A stretch of DNA of 64,000 nt from Diplodia intermedia (Eukaryota; Ascomycota; Dothideomycetes; Botryosphaeriales; Botryosphaeriaceae), in contig JAKEKT010000064.1 in the NCBI GenBank assembly GCA_021495925.1, positions 62,001 to 126,000 on the forward strand, given 5' to 3'. Every line of letters starts with the position of its first letter. The stretch's first letter is position 1. Both the position numbers and the translations under genes were made by a program. The notes beneath the pieces were generated by a model. It made no database searches and was not told the origin of the DNA. It saw only the letters and a program-made list of their open reading frames with translations. Positions 52,174-64,000 of the stretch are shown here, in pieces.

Positions 52174-54474
52174 TCAAGCCGCATCCGCACCCGCGCCCCC
52201 CCTCCCCGCCGCCGCATCATACAACGCCTGAATATCCGCCTTCCACTGCGCGCGATCCACCCGCTCCAGCCGGCGGTCGTACGTCACCAGCCCGTTGACC
52301 TCGCCCTCGACGTCGGACGTCTGCGTCCACACGGCCCCGCTGCACGCGTACATCTCGACCTGGTCCTCCAGCTCGTCGAACAGCACCCGCGCCCGGTAGT
52401 TGTACGCCGCCAGGTCCTCGCTGATCTCGTACGTCTGGTTGATCGTGTCGATGGCTTCTTGCACGTTCCAGAGACTGTTTGGGTGGCGTTAGTGACGTTG
52501 TCCCGCGGACGGGTGGACGGGGGACGGGAGGAAGAGGGATGGTGGGGGGAAGGAACGACGTACTGCTCAATCGACACATTGTGCCCGATGCCGCCGAACT
52601 CGCCCTGGATGCCGATGCGGTCGGGGTCGTAGGGCGACGACGGGGTCGAGTAGAAGGGCGCCCCGCACTGCGGCGTCGCGTAGTGGTGGTTGTCGGAGAA
52701 GTCGCCCGCGCCGTGGTCGTACCAGCCGCTCGTCGCGTCGATCAGCCGCGACGGGTCCTCGCCCCGGATCCAGTCCGCGATGGCGAACTCCGGGTGCGTG
52801 CTGAGGATCTGGCCCCAGCCTTCGTTGTAGATGACCTGGGGAGGGGCGTGTTAGTCGAGGATGGGGGGAGAGGGGGAGGGCGGGATGTACTCACCCAGGT
52901 TACGATGCACGTGTAGCTCTTGTGCTCTTGCACCATCAGGTGCAGTTGCCGCTCCCACTCCGTTTGCTGCGCCGCGCTGACTTCGCCCGAGTCCGGCAGC
53001 ATGCTCGGCATGTCTTGGATGACGAGCAGGCCGATGGTGTCGCAGGCGTGGTAGAAGAGGTCGGGCTCGACCTTGATCTGTTTGCGGCGGTGGTCAGTTA
53101 CGCGTCCCTTCACGGGCGGTGGGATGGATGCCAACTCACGTGCTTCCGGACCATGTTCATGCCCAGGTCCTTCAGGAGATGCAGGTCAAACTCCAGCGCC
53201 TCGAGCGTCGGCGCCAGGTACAGGCCGTCGGGCCAGAAGCCCTGGTCGAGGGTGCCGAACTGGAAGACGAACTCGCCGTTGAGCAGCGGGCGGCGCACGC
53301 CGTCGACGGTGCCGGTGGTGATGGTGCGGAAGCCCGTGTAGCTCGCCACGACGTCGTCGCCGAGCGTCACGCTGATGTTGTACAGGTGCGGCGAGTCGGG
53401 GCTCCACAGCTCGGGCGCGTCGACGGCGAGGTCGAAGGGCGCGCCCGACGTGCCCGACTGCTTCGCGATCTCCTGCCCGTCCTGCAGGATGGTGAACTCG
53501 ACCGGCTGCGAGCCGTTGGTCGAGCTGAAGACGGTCACGTTGACTGCGTTTGGCTTCTCGTCAGTACATGGGACCCCCGGTTTCCGCAGCCCGCCCCCCA
53601 CCACCCCCCCTGCAAGGGGTAAAAGAGGTTGATGGTTTAACTTACCGCCGCCATCGGCGCCCGCGGCCACGTCCAGACGCGTGATGTGGGCCGCGGGGGC
53701 CGGCTCGAGCCACACCGTCTGCCAAATGCCGCTGCAGGCCCGGTAGAAGATGTGACTGGGCGAGCGGGTCTGCTTGCCCCTTGCGATCTCGTAGCCGGGC
53801 GCATCCGTCGGGTCGAACACGTAAACATGCCTGGGATCATGTTCCCCCCGGTCAGTCTTCAGCGTCTCAAACAGGAAAGTTACCCGACGGATTGTGGGGG
53901 GTGTGTTTGTCTGCAAAAAAACCACTCACAATTGGTTGGTGCCGTTGAAATTCACGTATTGCGTGGCGTCGACGGTGAAGCGGAAGTAGCCGCCGCGGTG
54001 GAAGCCCGCTTGAACGCCGTTGATGAAGACGGTGGCCTCGTAGTCGACGGCCTCGAAGTTCAGCAGGATGCTCTGGCCCTGCCACCCGTCGGGCACGCTG
54101 AACGACGTCGCGAACCACATGTTGGTCGTGTTCAGGTCCTGGATGCCCGACAGCCCGCTCTCAATGCACGACGGGATCAGCACCTCCTGCGCCAGCGGCG
54201 CGGCCGGCGGCGCGGGCACCGTCGCCTCGAACGCCGTCGACGGCTGGAAGGTCCAGATGCCGTTGAGGGTCTTCCACGCGTCGCGCCGCAGCTGCGGCCG
54301 CGGGTACTGCGGCCACGGGTCCGTCCCGACTTCGTCCGTCCATGGCGTGTCGAGCGGCGGCGTCTGCACCTGGTAGGGAGTGGCGGCGGCGGCGGGCGCG
54401 CTGGTGGTGGTGTTGGGATAGTACTGTGCACTTGCCAGCGCTGACAGCAGCGTGACGGCTACCGAGACTCGCAT
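52174..54474 (-). CDS. secreted glycoside hydrolase family 2 enzyme
   Basis: Extracellular beta-glycosidase, 629 aa in six exons: 54474-53930, 53830-53646, 53543-53140, 53077-52895, 52835-52564, 52474-52174. Signal peptide MRVSVAVTLLSALASA, then the GH2 sugar-binding domain (WKTLNGIWTFQPS, WFATSFSVPDGWQGQSILLNF, FINGVQAGFHRGGYFRFT), the immunoglobulin-like domain, and the TIM barrel with the acid/base in YNEGWGQ and the likely nucleophile in QGEFGG. The HLWNVQEAIDTI splice is in phase with a 60-residue C-terminal helix region. GH2 covers beta-galactosidase, mannosidase and glucuronidase activities; this shorter fungal subgroup is uncharacterised as far as I can tell. A TATAAA box lies about 100 bp upstream. 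Confidence 0.92.
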
Positions 54475-54573
54475 CGTGCTGTCGGGTGAGAGCTCAAAAA
54501 GAATGTTGAAAGTGGGATGATTGGTGCTCCCAGCGTACGAGGTCGGCGGGGCAGAGGAGCCATGGTAGTTGGA

Positions 54574-54579
54574 TTTATA
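54574..54579 (-). promoter_or_regulatory. TATA box of the GH2 gene
   Basis: TATAAA on the minus strand, 100 bp upstream of the ATG at 54474. Confidence 0.55.
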
Positions 54580-57500
54580 TGTCTGGCACTCTGGTTGGCA
54601 AGGGTACGGTGGAGCCGCCGCTACCGGTTCCCTCCTGTAGCCCTCATGCAATGTCCATGACCTCATGCGGCAGGTGCCAAGGGCTCCCATCCTGCAGCGG
54701 CTTGGCCATGGGACGGCGCTCCTCTTCGTTGCCACGATGCTTGGTGGCGCGGGAGGCAGGCGTGCGGGTACCACTCGGGGGCGTGCCAAACCCAAAAGCC
54801 GCTAGGCTTCGGGCTGGGAGATCTGTGCGGAAAGATCTTGTTTATACTTCATTAATTTGACTGTTGACAGGCCTGATGTTGACCGGGGGGCCCCGAGGGG
54901 TGAAGAAACAACGGCAGCTGGCGCGCTTCCTGCTCTGGGCATGCGGGGGCAAGTGGATCGCGGGCGATGGCGGTGGGCGGAGGTTGGTGGAGCCCCCTTG
55001 GGCTGCTGCGCGGTCATTGCAGGAGCCCCGCCATGGCGCCACAACCGGAGCCCGGTCCAGAACCAAGATGCGGAGAAGGCGCTCTGGCGCCACAGCCGCA
55101 ACGCCTGGCGGGCGGGAGGCGCAAGACCAGTGGCTGCGGTGCGTCCACGACAGCGAGGGGCGATGGGGAGCAGCGTCCCCGAGCAAGCTTCTCCGTCTTT
55201 TTGCCTCTCGAGGTTTTCGCATGCGTCTATTCTTAGGGCGTGGCCTGCAACGCGGGCCCATCTGGTAAACGTGCAGATCGCAATGAGCCGGTCAGCACAC
55301 GGCGCAGCAGGGAAGCAGGAGCAAGATCCCCGCCAGTTGTGCAGCAAAAGGTTCTGCACCGCCCCAACAAGTCGGCCGCCTTGCCTGTTTGCGCGAGGGG
55401 CGGGATCCCGGCCAGCTGGTGCATCCGATGTTCCGCTTCAATCTCTGACACTTTCGTGGCCGATAGCCGCACCTTGTCTGCACCTTGCAAGTCACCGCCT
55501 TTATTGCTTCCAGACCGAACGAGCGTGACGCCCGCTAAAGGAGTCGGCCCCGTCGGTGGCGCGGGCTTCGTGATCTCAAACGCGCGCTCATCTCGCGACG
55601 GAGCCAATGGCAAACAGGTGTTCTGTGTCGAAGGATGCGTCCCCGCATCAGCCGCGTCTGCAGGCACCGAGGGGCGCCAGCGCCGAATCAAAGCGCGCGT
55701 AGATCCGGGGCCGACGGTGGAGCCCCACTCAACAACGGTCAGTACTAGCACGCTTTGGACGAGCCCCTATATAACATGCGCGGAATATATGTAAATGAGA
55801 TGGCCGGAGAGGGAAGGTCGGGCCACGAATCTCCAGGGATGGCCATGAGGCGAGCTCCCTGAAATATGTGCGATATGAAGAGGGATTCGCGTACAGACAC
55901 GCGGACTTGCTGCTTTGCTCCTAGTGCGTCCGCGGACCCTGGATTGCCGGTCCACCCTATGTATCGCTCGCTTCCGAGACTTGGGTCGCGTTGGCAAACA
56001 ATCACTGCACCCCTGTTGAGCTTCAAAGATTCCTGAGATGCCGTTCCAAGCCGCAGGTCAGGATCGGCCATCCTTGCTTGCGGCATTTCAGACGGTAAGC
56101 GCCAAGGGCGCGAGCCTTGCCCGTCGACTCTCTCGTCTGGGTATCCTAAGCATTAGTTAGCACGTTGAGGGGCCCACGTGCCCCTACTTACCAACGGCCG
56201 ACTAGCGGCCCTCGTACGAAGAGATCCACCACCACCAAGCCGAACCGGTACCGCAGAATCTTGGGCGGATCGATCAGAAGACCCTAACGCCAAGCTAGCG
56301 CACGCTTGGCCTGGCCACACCCGCTCTCCCATCGCATCGCAAAAAGCGATGGCGCAACTAAACCGACCCGCCCCCGGCCAATCAGAACCTCCGCACGCCG
56401 CAACTACCTGGCGGAACCACCGCAGACTACTCAGGTCCAGCCACACCGTTCCTGCACCGAACACCGACCCTCCAGCCACACGATCCGCGCGCTGCTGACA
56501 ACACGCTCTCGAACGATCCCGTCTGCTGCAAACAATGGTTCCGCACGCCTCCGAGACAGCTTAGGTATCCCACTCCAGCCTCCGTTGCGGCGGGCAACGC
56601 TGGCTGGGAGAGGGGTTGGGTTGGGTTGGGTACGTAGCCAGCCAGCCGCCGGGCGAGGAAACGTCGCACAGCGCGTGCAGCGTGCGTGGCGGACGATCTC
56701 TGGCCTCAGCATTGCGCCTCTGTTCTTTCGTTTTTTGCGGGGTAGGCAGCCAGCCAGGCAGAGCGAGGCAAGGAACAGGTAGTATGACATGCATATCCCG
56801 GCTGTGTGCGTCGCATATGCATGCGCACGACTTGTTTGCGGTGCGGTTCTACGCCGAACCCGAGCCTCGCATCTTTGGTTGGTTGCTGGGTTACTCAAGA
56901 CATACATGCCGTTTGCTTGCTCGCCTGCTTGCTTGTCTGCTTGCTTGCTTGCTTGCTTGCTGCGAGTGCTATGTAGGAACTCTGCTCTTCCCCTTGCTGA
57001 CGGACCGCACCGCACCGACAAGATTCGCAGATCGAGCCCTTTGAGCCGCCCCGCAGGCAGGCAGACAGACCGTCGCACACGGTACGTGTAACGGTGCGGT
57101 GCGGAGGTACGTACCGTGGCAGGAGAGGATTGGCGCCCCGGAAGAGCGGTGTACACCAACCACGCTTTGACGCCTCCCTCCTCGAGCAGGTGCTGCTGCC
57201 GCGGCTCCGTCTTGAGCTGGATCTGGATCTGGATCCCTTGCTTTTTACACGAGGTCCGGAGCGCGGGCTCGACGCGCCCGCCTGGCTGGACGTGGCTGGG
57301 GTGACTGAGCGGTGTGATGCCTGGCTGGAGTGTGATGGGCGGGGTTGTGTGGTTTGCTTGGGGGATCTGGATGCGGTGGGGGTCTGGGCGGGTGGTGGTA
57401 AGTCGGATGGATGGGTTGATGGCGAGATTTGTGTATTGGAGAACTGCCTGCCGTATGTCTCAGTGACTCGCTAGGTGTGGCATATTATGGTGATTATTGA

Positions 57501-58247
57501 AGGGACACTTTGTCTCTTATAATACCTGTTGGCTTCTTTTTTCCTTGGCCAGTACGCTTCTCTGTGACGATAAACCAATGTATTACTATGCCAGCGTCAG
57601 AGGAGCCATCACGTGGCCAGTCCATTGCTAAAACACTAAGGGAGTCGCCGTTGATGCTATGGGGAAGCTCAATGTCGGATGGTCCGGTTCAAGGTCCACG
57701 GTGAGATGACTGCGGTTGCTGGTATCCGCCAGATGGAGATTCCACTTTATGACCTTTTTACGAACATTAACTATATGTATGAGAAGAAAATTAGGATGAT
57801 ACACCCTTTTTGCTAAAAGATTTGCCTTTTATTGTAACGAAACCTTAGAAAGGGCGCAGTATTTGTAGCAAAACTACTCAATTCCATTCAGCCGAGTCTG
57901 GTGGCTCACTCTAGCTATATGGATGCGAGTTTATTGACTGAACGAGTAGTAAGATGAATGGGCAGTATAAAATCCGGCTCGGAATCCGACTTCGGGTAAA
58001 ACTTCATCTACTTCAGATACTAGTAAGCTAAAAACTAGAACTGTATACGGAAACAATAAGGTACCTGTCATGAGCTGGGTTGTGAAATCTGCACGGAAGC
58101 CTGCATTGCCTGTGCGAACCTCTCGCGAAAGCTGATGCCAGGTGGCTCTGTAAATTTACTTCAGCAAATGATACCGCTGCCAATGTAACTGTTACAATAC
58201 TAGCTTACCCGCAGAGCTGGCGAACACTCCACAGCCCATGCTCTTAG
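54580..58247. other. gene-poor region with simple repeats
   Basis: 3.7 kb without a supported gene. The GC-rich part (54.8-57.4 kb) holds many overlapping open frames in all frames, as expected from composition. Simple repeats: GGGTT units near 56617-56635, a GCTT/GCCT tract at 56913-56970, GCAG units near 57055-57070 and CTGGAT triplicates near 57219-57236. From 57480 on the sequence is AT-richer. Confidence 0.5.
56913..56970. repeat. imperfect (TTGC)n microsatellite
   Basis: About 14 tetranucleotide units with CCTGC/GTCTGC interruptions. Confidence 0.8.
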
Positions 58248-58721
58248 CTAAGAGACACCCAAAATCCACAGGTGCGGGATTATGAGTTGGACAAGAAAAA
58301 TGATAAAGGCCAGAACGCGCCAGCAGATGCTCCTTCCGGGGGCGTACAAAAACGAAAGCTGAAAGGCGGACGCCAGACTGAACAGTGCGATGGTAATAGC
58401 CAGTTGCTTTGTCGTTACATGGCCTGGAGTAATGAAGACAAAGACGAAGGATGCCAGGTGGAGAGCGAGCTGCGCGATGGCAAGTGCCCGCCGGCTTAGC
58501 TCATTAGTGCATATACCCAGAAAAGTCATGATGAGAACGTGGTGGCTGGATAGGACTGTGAGGATGCTCCAATGTAGGCTTAACGGCTCGGTCTCTCTTA
58601 AATAGGGTTCGTCCGAAGTAATGAGATGTTCAAACTGATATCGGATCTCCTTAGGCCATGGTGCTGAGAAACCTCCAACACCGTCACCACGCCGAGACTT
58701 CTGTTCAATTTTACGATGGGC
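58248..58721 (-). CDS. putative membrane protein, C-terminal exon only
   Basis: An open minus-strand segment follows a plausible acceptor (GAGTCCAG, near 58722) and ends at TAG 58248-58250, about 157 codons. It starts AHRKIEQKSRRGDG, then FSAPWPKEIRYQFEHLI, and continues with three hydrophobic stretches (ALHLASFVFVFI-like, QLAITIALFSLASAFQLSFL, VLAFIIFLVQLIIPHLWIL). The 5' exons could not be placed: candidate coding sequence upstream (near 58830-58960) is cut by stops. It may be the tail of a degraded gene. Family unknown. Confidence 0.4.
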   Translation of the reverse strand, partial: AHRKIEQKSRRGDGVGGFSAPWPKEIRYQFEHLITSDEPYLRETEPLSLHWSILTVLSSHHVLIMTFLGICTNELSRRALAIAQLALHLASFVFVFITPGHVTTKQLAITIALFSLASAFQLSFLYAPGRSICWRVLAFIIFLVQLIIPHLWILGVS

Positions 58722-59449
58722 CTGGACTCAGGGTTTTTCCAAGTACTCTCTTGGATGGCTAGAGCGTTCCCGGCCCACCGTTCTCGCTTTTCGGGTTGTA
58801 GACCCTGTTGTTAATCCCTGGATCCTCAGCCGTGCCCCCGGTTATCTACTCATCGGCGCGCGAAACCCTTTCCCCCTCGTGTAGGTCCCATGCAATCGGA
58901 CCAGAGGTGACAAAGTGGGCCAACTCCATGGAAGTGTTCGTCGCATATGAGAAAAGCTGAGCATTGGCTTTTGCACATGTCTCCGTTAGTGTCATACTTC
59001 CGCGTCAACGAATGAGTCTATATTTACAACTCTCCGAAATGAAAATCCTCAGGTTCATTTTCCTTGTTGCAACGTGGTGAGTGTACTTCGCCATGTTTCC
59101 ACACTCGCCTTTCAAAGCTCGCTTGCAGCTTCAGCCCCACATCCCACACAACTCTGCACAGCTTTTCTATTCATCAGTGTTCCATCAAGCGCCACAAGAT
59201 AGCTCAGTTGAGGCTCATTGGCCGAAATCAACGCAATGGAGGATAAGGAAACCCAGCCATGTGGATGCCGGCGGCTACGGATGCCGGCGGCTAAGCTGCG
59301 TTCTTGCCGCCTTGCCACGTCATTTGTTGCAGCATACTATAAGATTAAGTCAAAGGACGAGTTGTCTTCCTTACATCTACCCCAGCTTTTCTGCCCGATC
59401 CTCTGTGACGAACACATCCCACATCGTCACCTCCACATCGCGCGCCCAA

Positions 59450-61448
59450 ATGCAGGACGAAGCAGTGCCTCCTGGAATATTCGATCTGAAAAAAGGACCA
59501 CCTGGATCCTACCCACAGCAGCGAGAAAGATGGAGATACTATGTGGCTCCGTACACACTTAGTGCGCTCCGAAGCGGTGGACCAAAGCTCTGCGAAAGGT
59601 GTGGAGGCTTGCATCTTGACAAAAAAATGATGAAAAGTGTAGAGCAACCTTTGCCGCGTGCAGGTAGTCCACCTTCATCCACATTCGAGTTCGAGTTCGA
59701 AGTCAATACGGCTGTCATGGGTCCTTCCTGTCCCCTGTGCGACATCCTATAGTCATTGACAGTCTTGACTGTTCGGGAGCCCCTGACCTTTACGGATGTA
59801 TACCTCCCTAATGGAACATGTGGAGTTTGGTAGTTCTGGCATGAAGATACAAAGTTTAAATAAGATGAAAGTCAAAGGCTCTCATCAGAAAGATCTTACC
59901 TGCGAGTCGATTTTCGGGCGCGAATGGCCAAAAATCCCGACAGCCGTGGATTGGGAATTCCTCAAAGAATGCATGTCCTTGGGCGAACAAAAACACAAGA
60001 AGACTTGCTTTCCTACCAAGCGCCTGCGTGTGGAAGGGTTACGACTCCATAACTGCAAGACTGGAAGATTGGAGAACGCTCCTGCAGACGCAAAATATGT
60101 TGCCTTGAGCTACGTCTGGGGTAACACCGCCGATATGACATCGCCCCCGCGGACTATCGAGGATGCGAAGACTGTTGCTATGGAACTCGGATATACTTAT
60201 CTCTGGGTCGACCAGCTGTGTATCGCGCAACATAGCAGTCACAAAATGAGCCAGATCCAACAAATGGATTGAATATACCAGAACGCCGGATTGACCATCA
60301 TTGCAGCGGCCGGTGATGGTGCCGGTCACGGAATTCCCGGGATAGGCGGACGCTCTCGGCCAGTGCAAAAGTTTGCCAGATTTGGCGACCACGTCATACT
60401 ACAGTCAGTTGGCGAAGCTGGGCAAAGTGGTCTCAGGTCCTGCAAATGGAGATCCCGGGCATGGACGTTCCAGGAGAAGATACTATCGAGAAGGCGGCTC
60501 TATTTCTCGGACAACATGGCTTGGTTCGAATGCAACATCACCTAGGATCCCCCCAAAGCTCTGGAAGCTTTGTGCCGGCCCGAAAAAGAGCTTTTGCTCA
60601 GAAGGATGTCGGGTACGGGGAGAGTATCGGGCCACCGGCATTGCGACGGTATATCTCCATCAAGATTTACATCGCTGCTCTCTGAATACTCCTCTCGACA
60701 GCTCACGGATCCGGGAGATATCTTGAATGCATTCTCAGGCATCCTCCAAAGAATCGAGACAATGGGCATTCCGTTGAACCACATTTTCGGGGTGCCAATC
60801 GACATCGAAGGGCCAAACAATTCGCCTCTTAAGCTATCCGCTCAGGCGATAACTTCTGAGGGGTTTTTACGTGGACTGAAATGGAAAGAAGGCGCTTTGT
60901 TTGCGAATGAGAGACGACATGGGTTTCCCAGCTGGTCCTGGACAGGATGGTATGGCCAAATATTTCACAGTGCCTCAACAAATCATCTCTCCGGCGACAC
61001 GCAAACAGGCATATCGGTTGGTTTTGAGATCGACGACGGCTTCATCTTGCCGTGGTCTCAATTCCAGGAGAAATCGTATGTCAAGGACAGTCCAGCAAGG
61101 ATATCCACTTCCATCCATCTGGACGTGTGGACTACACCTGTCACAGTCTATCCGTCACCTTCAAGTTTGGGCAGGTCGATGTGGGTTTCTCAAAACCTCG
61201 GCTTCGGCACAGTCAGTGCACATAAACTCGATATATCGAGGATCGCGATATACGAGTGGGATTGGGAAGGAGTACGTAGTAGAGTCTATACTGGCCTGGC
61301 TTTGTTTCCGCTTGGCGGCGAACAAATGGGAACCTCGTTACTGGTGGAAGAAAATGAGCAATGGGCCGAACGTATCGGATCGTTGATTTTCGACACTTCT
61401 ACCGCCAGCTCACTCAAGTTTGAGAGAAGGCGGATTCGTCTTGGATAG
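59450..61448 (+). pseudogene. HET-domain (heterokaryon incompatibility) gene with nonsense codons
   Basis: Intact relatives trigger cell death after fusion with non-self hyphae. The N-terminal exon (from ATG 59450) carries the Cys-rich lead-in CERCGGLHLD and CPLCDI. After an intron or gap, a frame beginning before 59796 holds the HET core: YVALSYVWGN, PPRTIEDAKTVAMELGYTYL, WVDQLCIAQ, IYQNAGLTIIAAAG and SRAWTFQEKILSRRRLYFS. Two in-frame stops interrupt otherwise continuous coding: TGA 60270-60272 (QQMD*IYQNA, likely a former Trp or Arg) and TAG 60543-60545 (NIT*DPPKAL, likely a former Gln). Both fit C:G to T:A transitions. The C-terminal part runs to TAG 61446-61448 with no other break. Confidence 0.82.
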
Positions 61449-61566
61449 TGTAGAAGCCCTATGGCTCAAGTACGTATATTGTCTGAGGCTATGTTCGCCA
61501 AGTGCTTCAAAACACAGGCATGTACTTCACATATGAAAGTGGTCATCCACTACACCTCTTCGTAAT

Positions 61567-63042
61567 CTATGCTAAACGAGCCCTCTCCGAAGGCTCCCCG
61601 TTCCTGGTCACCAGCTCAAAAGCCTCGGCCACGCGCTTGATGTTGCCCTTGTTCAGGCCGCTGACGTTGATGCGCCCATTCTCCGGCACGTAGATATGAT
61701 GCTCCTCAACCAGCACGCGGCTCTGGGCGGGCGTAATCGCCGTGAACGAAAACAGCCCATTCTCCTCCACCAAATGGCCCCAATCGATCCCATTCACGCC
61801 CTTCCCCTCCTTCGTCAACAACCCACGCAACTCCCCCCTCAACGCCCTCATCCGCCCCCTCGCCGCCTCCAGCTCCGCCTCCCACCGCCCCTTCAGCCCC
61901 TCATCCCCCAGCACGGCGCTCACGAGCTCCGCCCCGTACGCCGGGCTGCTCGACACCTCCCACCGCAGCAGCGCGCGCAGGCGGTCCAGCACATTCGCCG
62001 CGACGCCCGCCGCCCCGCACACGACGTGCAGCGCGCCCACGCGCTCGCTGTACAAGCCCGCGTTCTTGCTGAATGACTGGCACACCAGCACGTCGACGTC
62101 GCCGCGGTCGACGAAGTGCCGCACCGCCCACGCGTCGCCCGCCGCGCCGTCGTCGCACCCCAGCCCTTGGTACGCGGCGTCGAAAAACGCAAAGTGCCGT
62201 TTCTCCCGCATGACGGAGGCGACCTGCGTCCACTGCGCCCGCGTCGGGTCGCGGCCGCTCGGGTTGTGGCAGCACGCCTGCAGCACGACGATGCTGCCGT
62301 CGGGCGCGGCGCGGAGTGCGGCGAGCGTGCTGCTCATGTCGACCCGTCGCGAGCTGTCGAGGTAGGGGTATTGGACGATGTTGGTGAAGCCGGCGTGCGC
62401 GAAGAGCGGCGCGTAGTTGCCCCATGTCGGCACGCCGAGAAGGACGGGCGTCGCGTTGGTTGGGGGGCTGCCCGGAGACGCTGAGGTTGATGGCCAGTGC
62501 GCGCTGAGGAAGACGGCGCCGAGGCGGCAGGCGCCCGTGCCCGCGACGGTTTGGATCGTGGCGACCTTGGGTGCGGGGTGTTAGGTGGTGAGGGTGGGGG
62601 TGGGGATGGTGGGGGGAGGGGCACGAACGCGGTTTTCTTGGAGGGCTGTGCTGGTGTCGCCGAACATTAGTTTTGCGGCGTTTTGCCGGAAGGGCTCGAT
62701 GCCGATGGTGGGTCTGTACTGGGGGGTTGTTAGTGGGATGGTTGGGGGAGAGTTGGGGGAGAGGATGGGGTGGGTTGGGGGCCTACGTCGTGGCCTATCC
62801 GTCGTTCCTCCAGTATCTTTTTGGCCTGCACTCTGAGTAAGTAGACGTTACTTGATTGGGCACGATTTGCTGACCTCTTGCACAACGGGGATCTCGTAGC
62901 ATCCTCCTTGCTCATCTCGCAAGACTCCAACACCGAGGTCAACTTTGGATGGGGTTGGGTCACGGTCGTATTCGGCCTTGAGCAGATTCATAGGGTCCGC
63001 GGGACCCTTCTCCACATCGCTGAAGCTGGGTTGAGAAGACAT
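61567..63042 (-). CDS. aspartate aminotransferase-family enzyme
   Basis: PLP enzyme of class I (subgroup I-alpha) that interconverts aspartate/2-oxoglutarate and oxaloacetate/glutamate, or acts on aromatic acids. 431 aa in four exons: 63042-62875, 62825-62787, 62718-62629, 62565-61567. Marks: SKVDLGVGVLRDEQG, YRPTIGIEPFRQ, VATIQTVAGTGACRLGA, VPTWGNYAPLFAHAGF, the LQACCHNPSGRDPT loop, FFDAAYQGLG, the PLP-lysine VCQSFSKNAGLYSERVG and the C-terminal INVSGLNKGN with the substrate Arg usually found nearby. The length is normal for the cytosolic form. The donor after exon 3 (GTTCGT) is weak but in phase. Isolated from the other amino-acid genes. Confidence 0.9.
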
Positions 63043-64000
63043 GTTGATCGGAGTAGACGCATTCGTGGGTGCACGAGCAGAGGGCTCTTCAGAAACCGCG
63101 TATCTGATATTTAAACAATTACTACAACGAAATCCCACTTGTAGTATCGGATTCCGGCCCGAGCCTCTAGTATCCGACCAATCAGGGGGAAGCTTCGGCC
63201 GGTCACACTCCCGATCCGAACGGCATATCATCCGGATACCTTCTGGACAGCACCATATGTTTACACTGCATCATTCATAGATAATTTCCCCGAACAGACA
63301 ATGGAAACATCGAAACACACCCATGCGGCCACGACTTTTGCTCGACCAATGCTTTGCGGGGTGTTGCCACTCGTTGATCATCGGTTTCCTATCCGAGAAC
63401 ACCGATCAGCCGCCGTGATCGGCCCCGCCGACTTCTACCGTCTTGACGCCGTGCGACTTGCCACTCTCCCATCTGAGACCACAGGTCGACAATAGTTGCT
63501 GGCTACTGTGTCGCAAGTATGCTTACCTGATCGGCAGCGACCAACGCCGTGGGGGCTGAGACCCTTCTCCGGGATTCGACGGGGTGCGCTGGAGGCTAAA
63601 GTAGTTGTCAATCAATGTCGGGAAAGATCAACGTCGTGAAGGATCAAGGTCGTAAAGCTACTGCGGGGATGCACGGACAGCGGAGAGACTGCTTGCCTGA
63701 TGTAGGGGCCGAATTAACCGCGTCTGCCGACAGCGTCGATGGAAAATAAAGGTAACAGAGGAAGCGTGACGCTTTCTTGTTCAAGTAGGTCGGTGATACA
63801 ACACTCTTGGACCCGAGTATTCTCCCACCCAGCGTAATGAAATACCCACGCCACCGTATTGCCGACGCTTCCGGAGCCTTCTCCATCCCTGTATCCTCAA
63901 CCCTGTTCCTGTATTCCTTCTCGAATTGTTTCAGAAGCCAACATCTCGCCCCACAAAACATCCAGCAACTCTACCCTGTACCCCGCTCCCGAACCTTCCG
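63043..64000. other. intergenic, window end
   Basis: Promoter of the aminotransferase, then sequence without a supported gene. A minus-strand frame at 63644-63961 is not family-like. Confidence 0.45.

Noticed and set aside
63644..63961. 105-codon minus-strand frame at the window end
   Set aside because: No similarity and ordinary length for chance.
1..64000. tRNA, rRNA and CRISPR search by eye
   Set aside because: No B-box plus cloverleaf, rRNA stretch or regularly spaced repeat array was found. A covariance-model search would be needed to exclude a tRNA.

Overview
This window comes from a filamentous ascomycete (Pezizomycotina; a Sordariomycete-like, plant-associated or saprotrophic fungus is my best guess). 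The evidence is: genes split by many 47-110 bp introns with GTRNGY donors, Zn2Cys6 regulators, HET and NACHT/ankyrin genes, a pectin lyase with a fungal cellulose-binding domain, and an AT-rich stretch almost free of CpA and TpG, which is the mark of repeat-induced point mutation (RIP). I placed exons by eye from splice signals, reading phase and family similarity. For every multi-exon gene given as intact, the exon lengths sum to a whole number of codons, except the unknown protein at 29.5-31.1 kb.

Layout. 0-1.05 kb: RIP-mutated AT-rich DNA. 1.4-6.7 kb: a large STAND/NLR-type gene (alpha/beta hydrolase, NACHT, ankyrin repeats) whose frame breaks at a TGATG junction. 7.0-8.0 kb: a decayed flavin monooxygenase. 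8.1-29.4 kb: an amino-acid and 2-oxo-acid block, namely a Zn2Cys6 regulator, pyrroline-5-carboxylate reductase, a class II aldolase, a dead amidohydrolase, pyruvate/2-oxo-acid decarboxylase, a dead aromatic-type aminotransferase, a peroxisomal FMN hydroxyacid oxidase, a ketopantoate-reductase-like enzyme, a second Zn2Cys6 regulator, a RidA imine deaminase, ornithine aminotransferase and a peroxisomal D-amino-acid oxidase. 29.5-31.1 kb: an unknown protein. 32.8-34.4 kb: pectin lyase with CBM1. 36 kb: 5'-nucleotidase relic. 37.2-41.7 kb: divergent P450 and monocarboxylate-type transporter, followed by a transporter relic. 43.4-54.5 kb: a membrane protein, a GH140-like hydrolase, a Cys-rich one-pass membrane protein, a small secreted protein and a GH2 hydrolase. 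54.6-58.2 kb: gene-poor. 58.2-64 kb: a membrane-protein exon, a nonsense-riddled HET gene and an aspartate-type aminotransferase.

How the genes may work together. Ornithine aminotransferase and P5C reductase share P5C. The two flavin oxidases both end in the peroxisomal signal AKL. RidA disposes of the imines and enamines that amino-acid oxidases release. The most interesting signal is in the promoters: upstream of P5C reductase, of the hydroxyacid oxidase/ketopantoate-reductase pair, of the second Zn2Cys6 gene and of ornithine aminotransferase I find a 15-bp element of form CGG-RRTCCAWKK-CCG, in either orientation. This looks like the operator of a zinc-cluster activator and would define a local, possibly autoregulated regulon.
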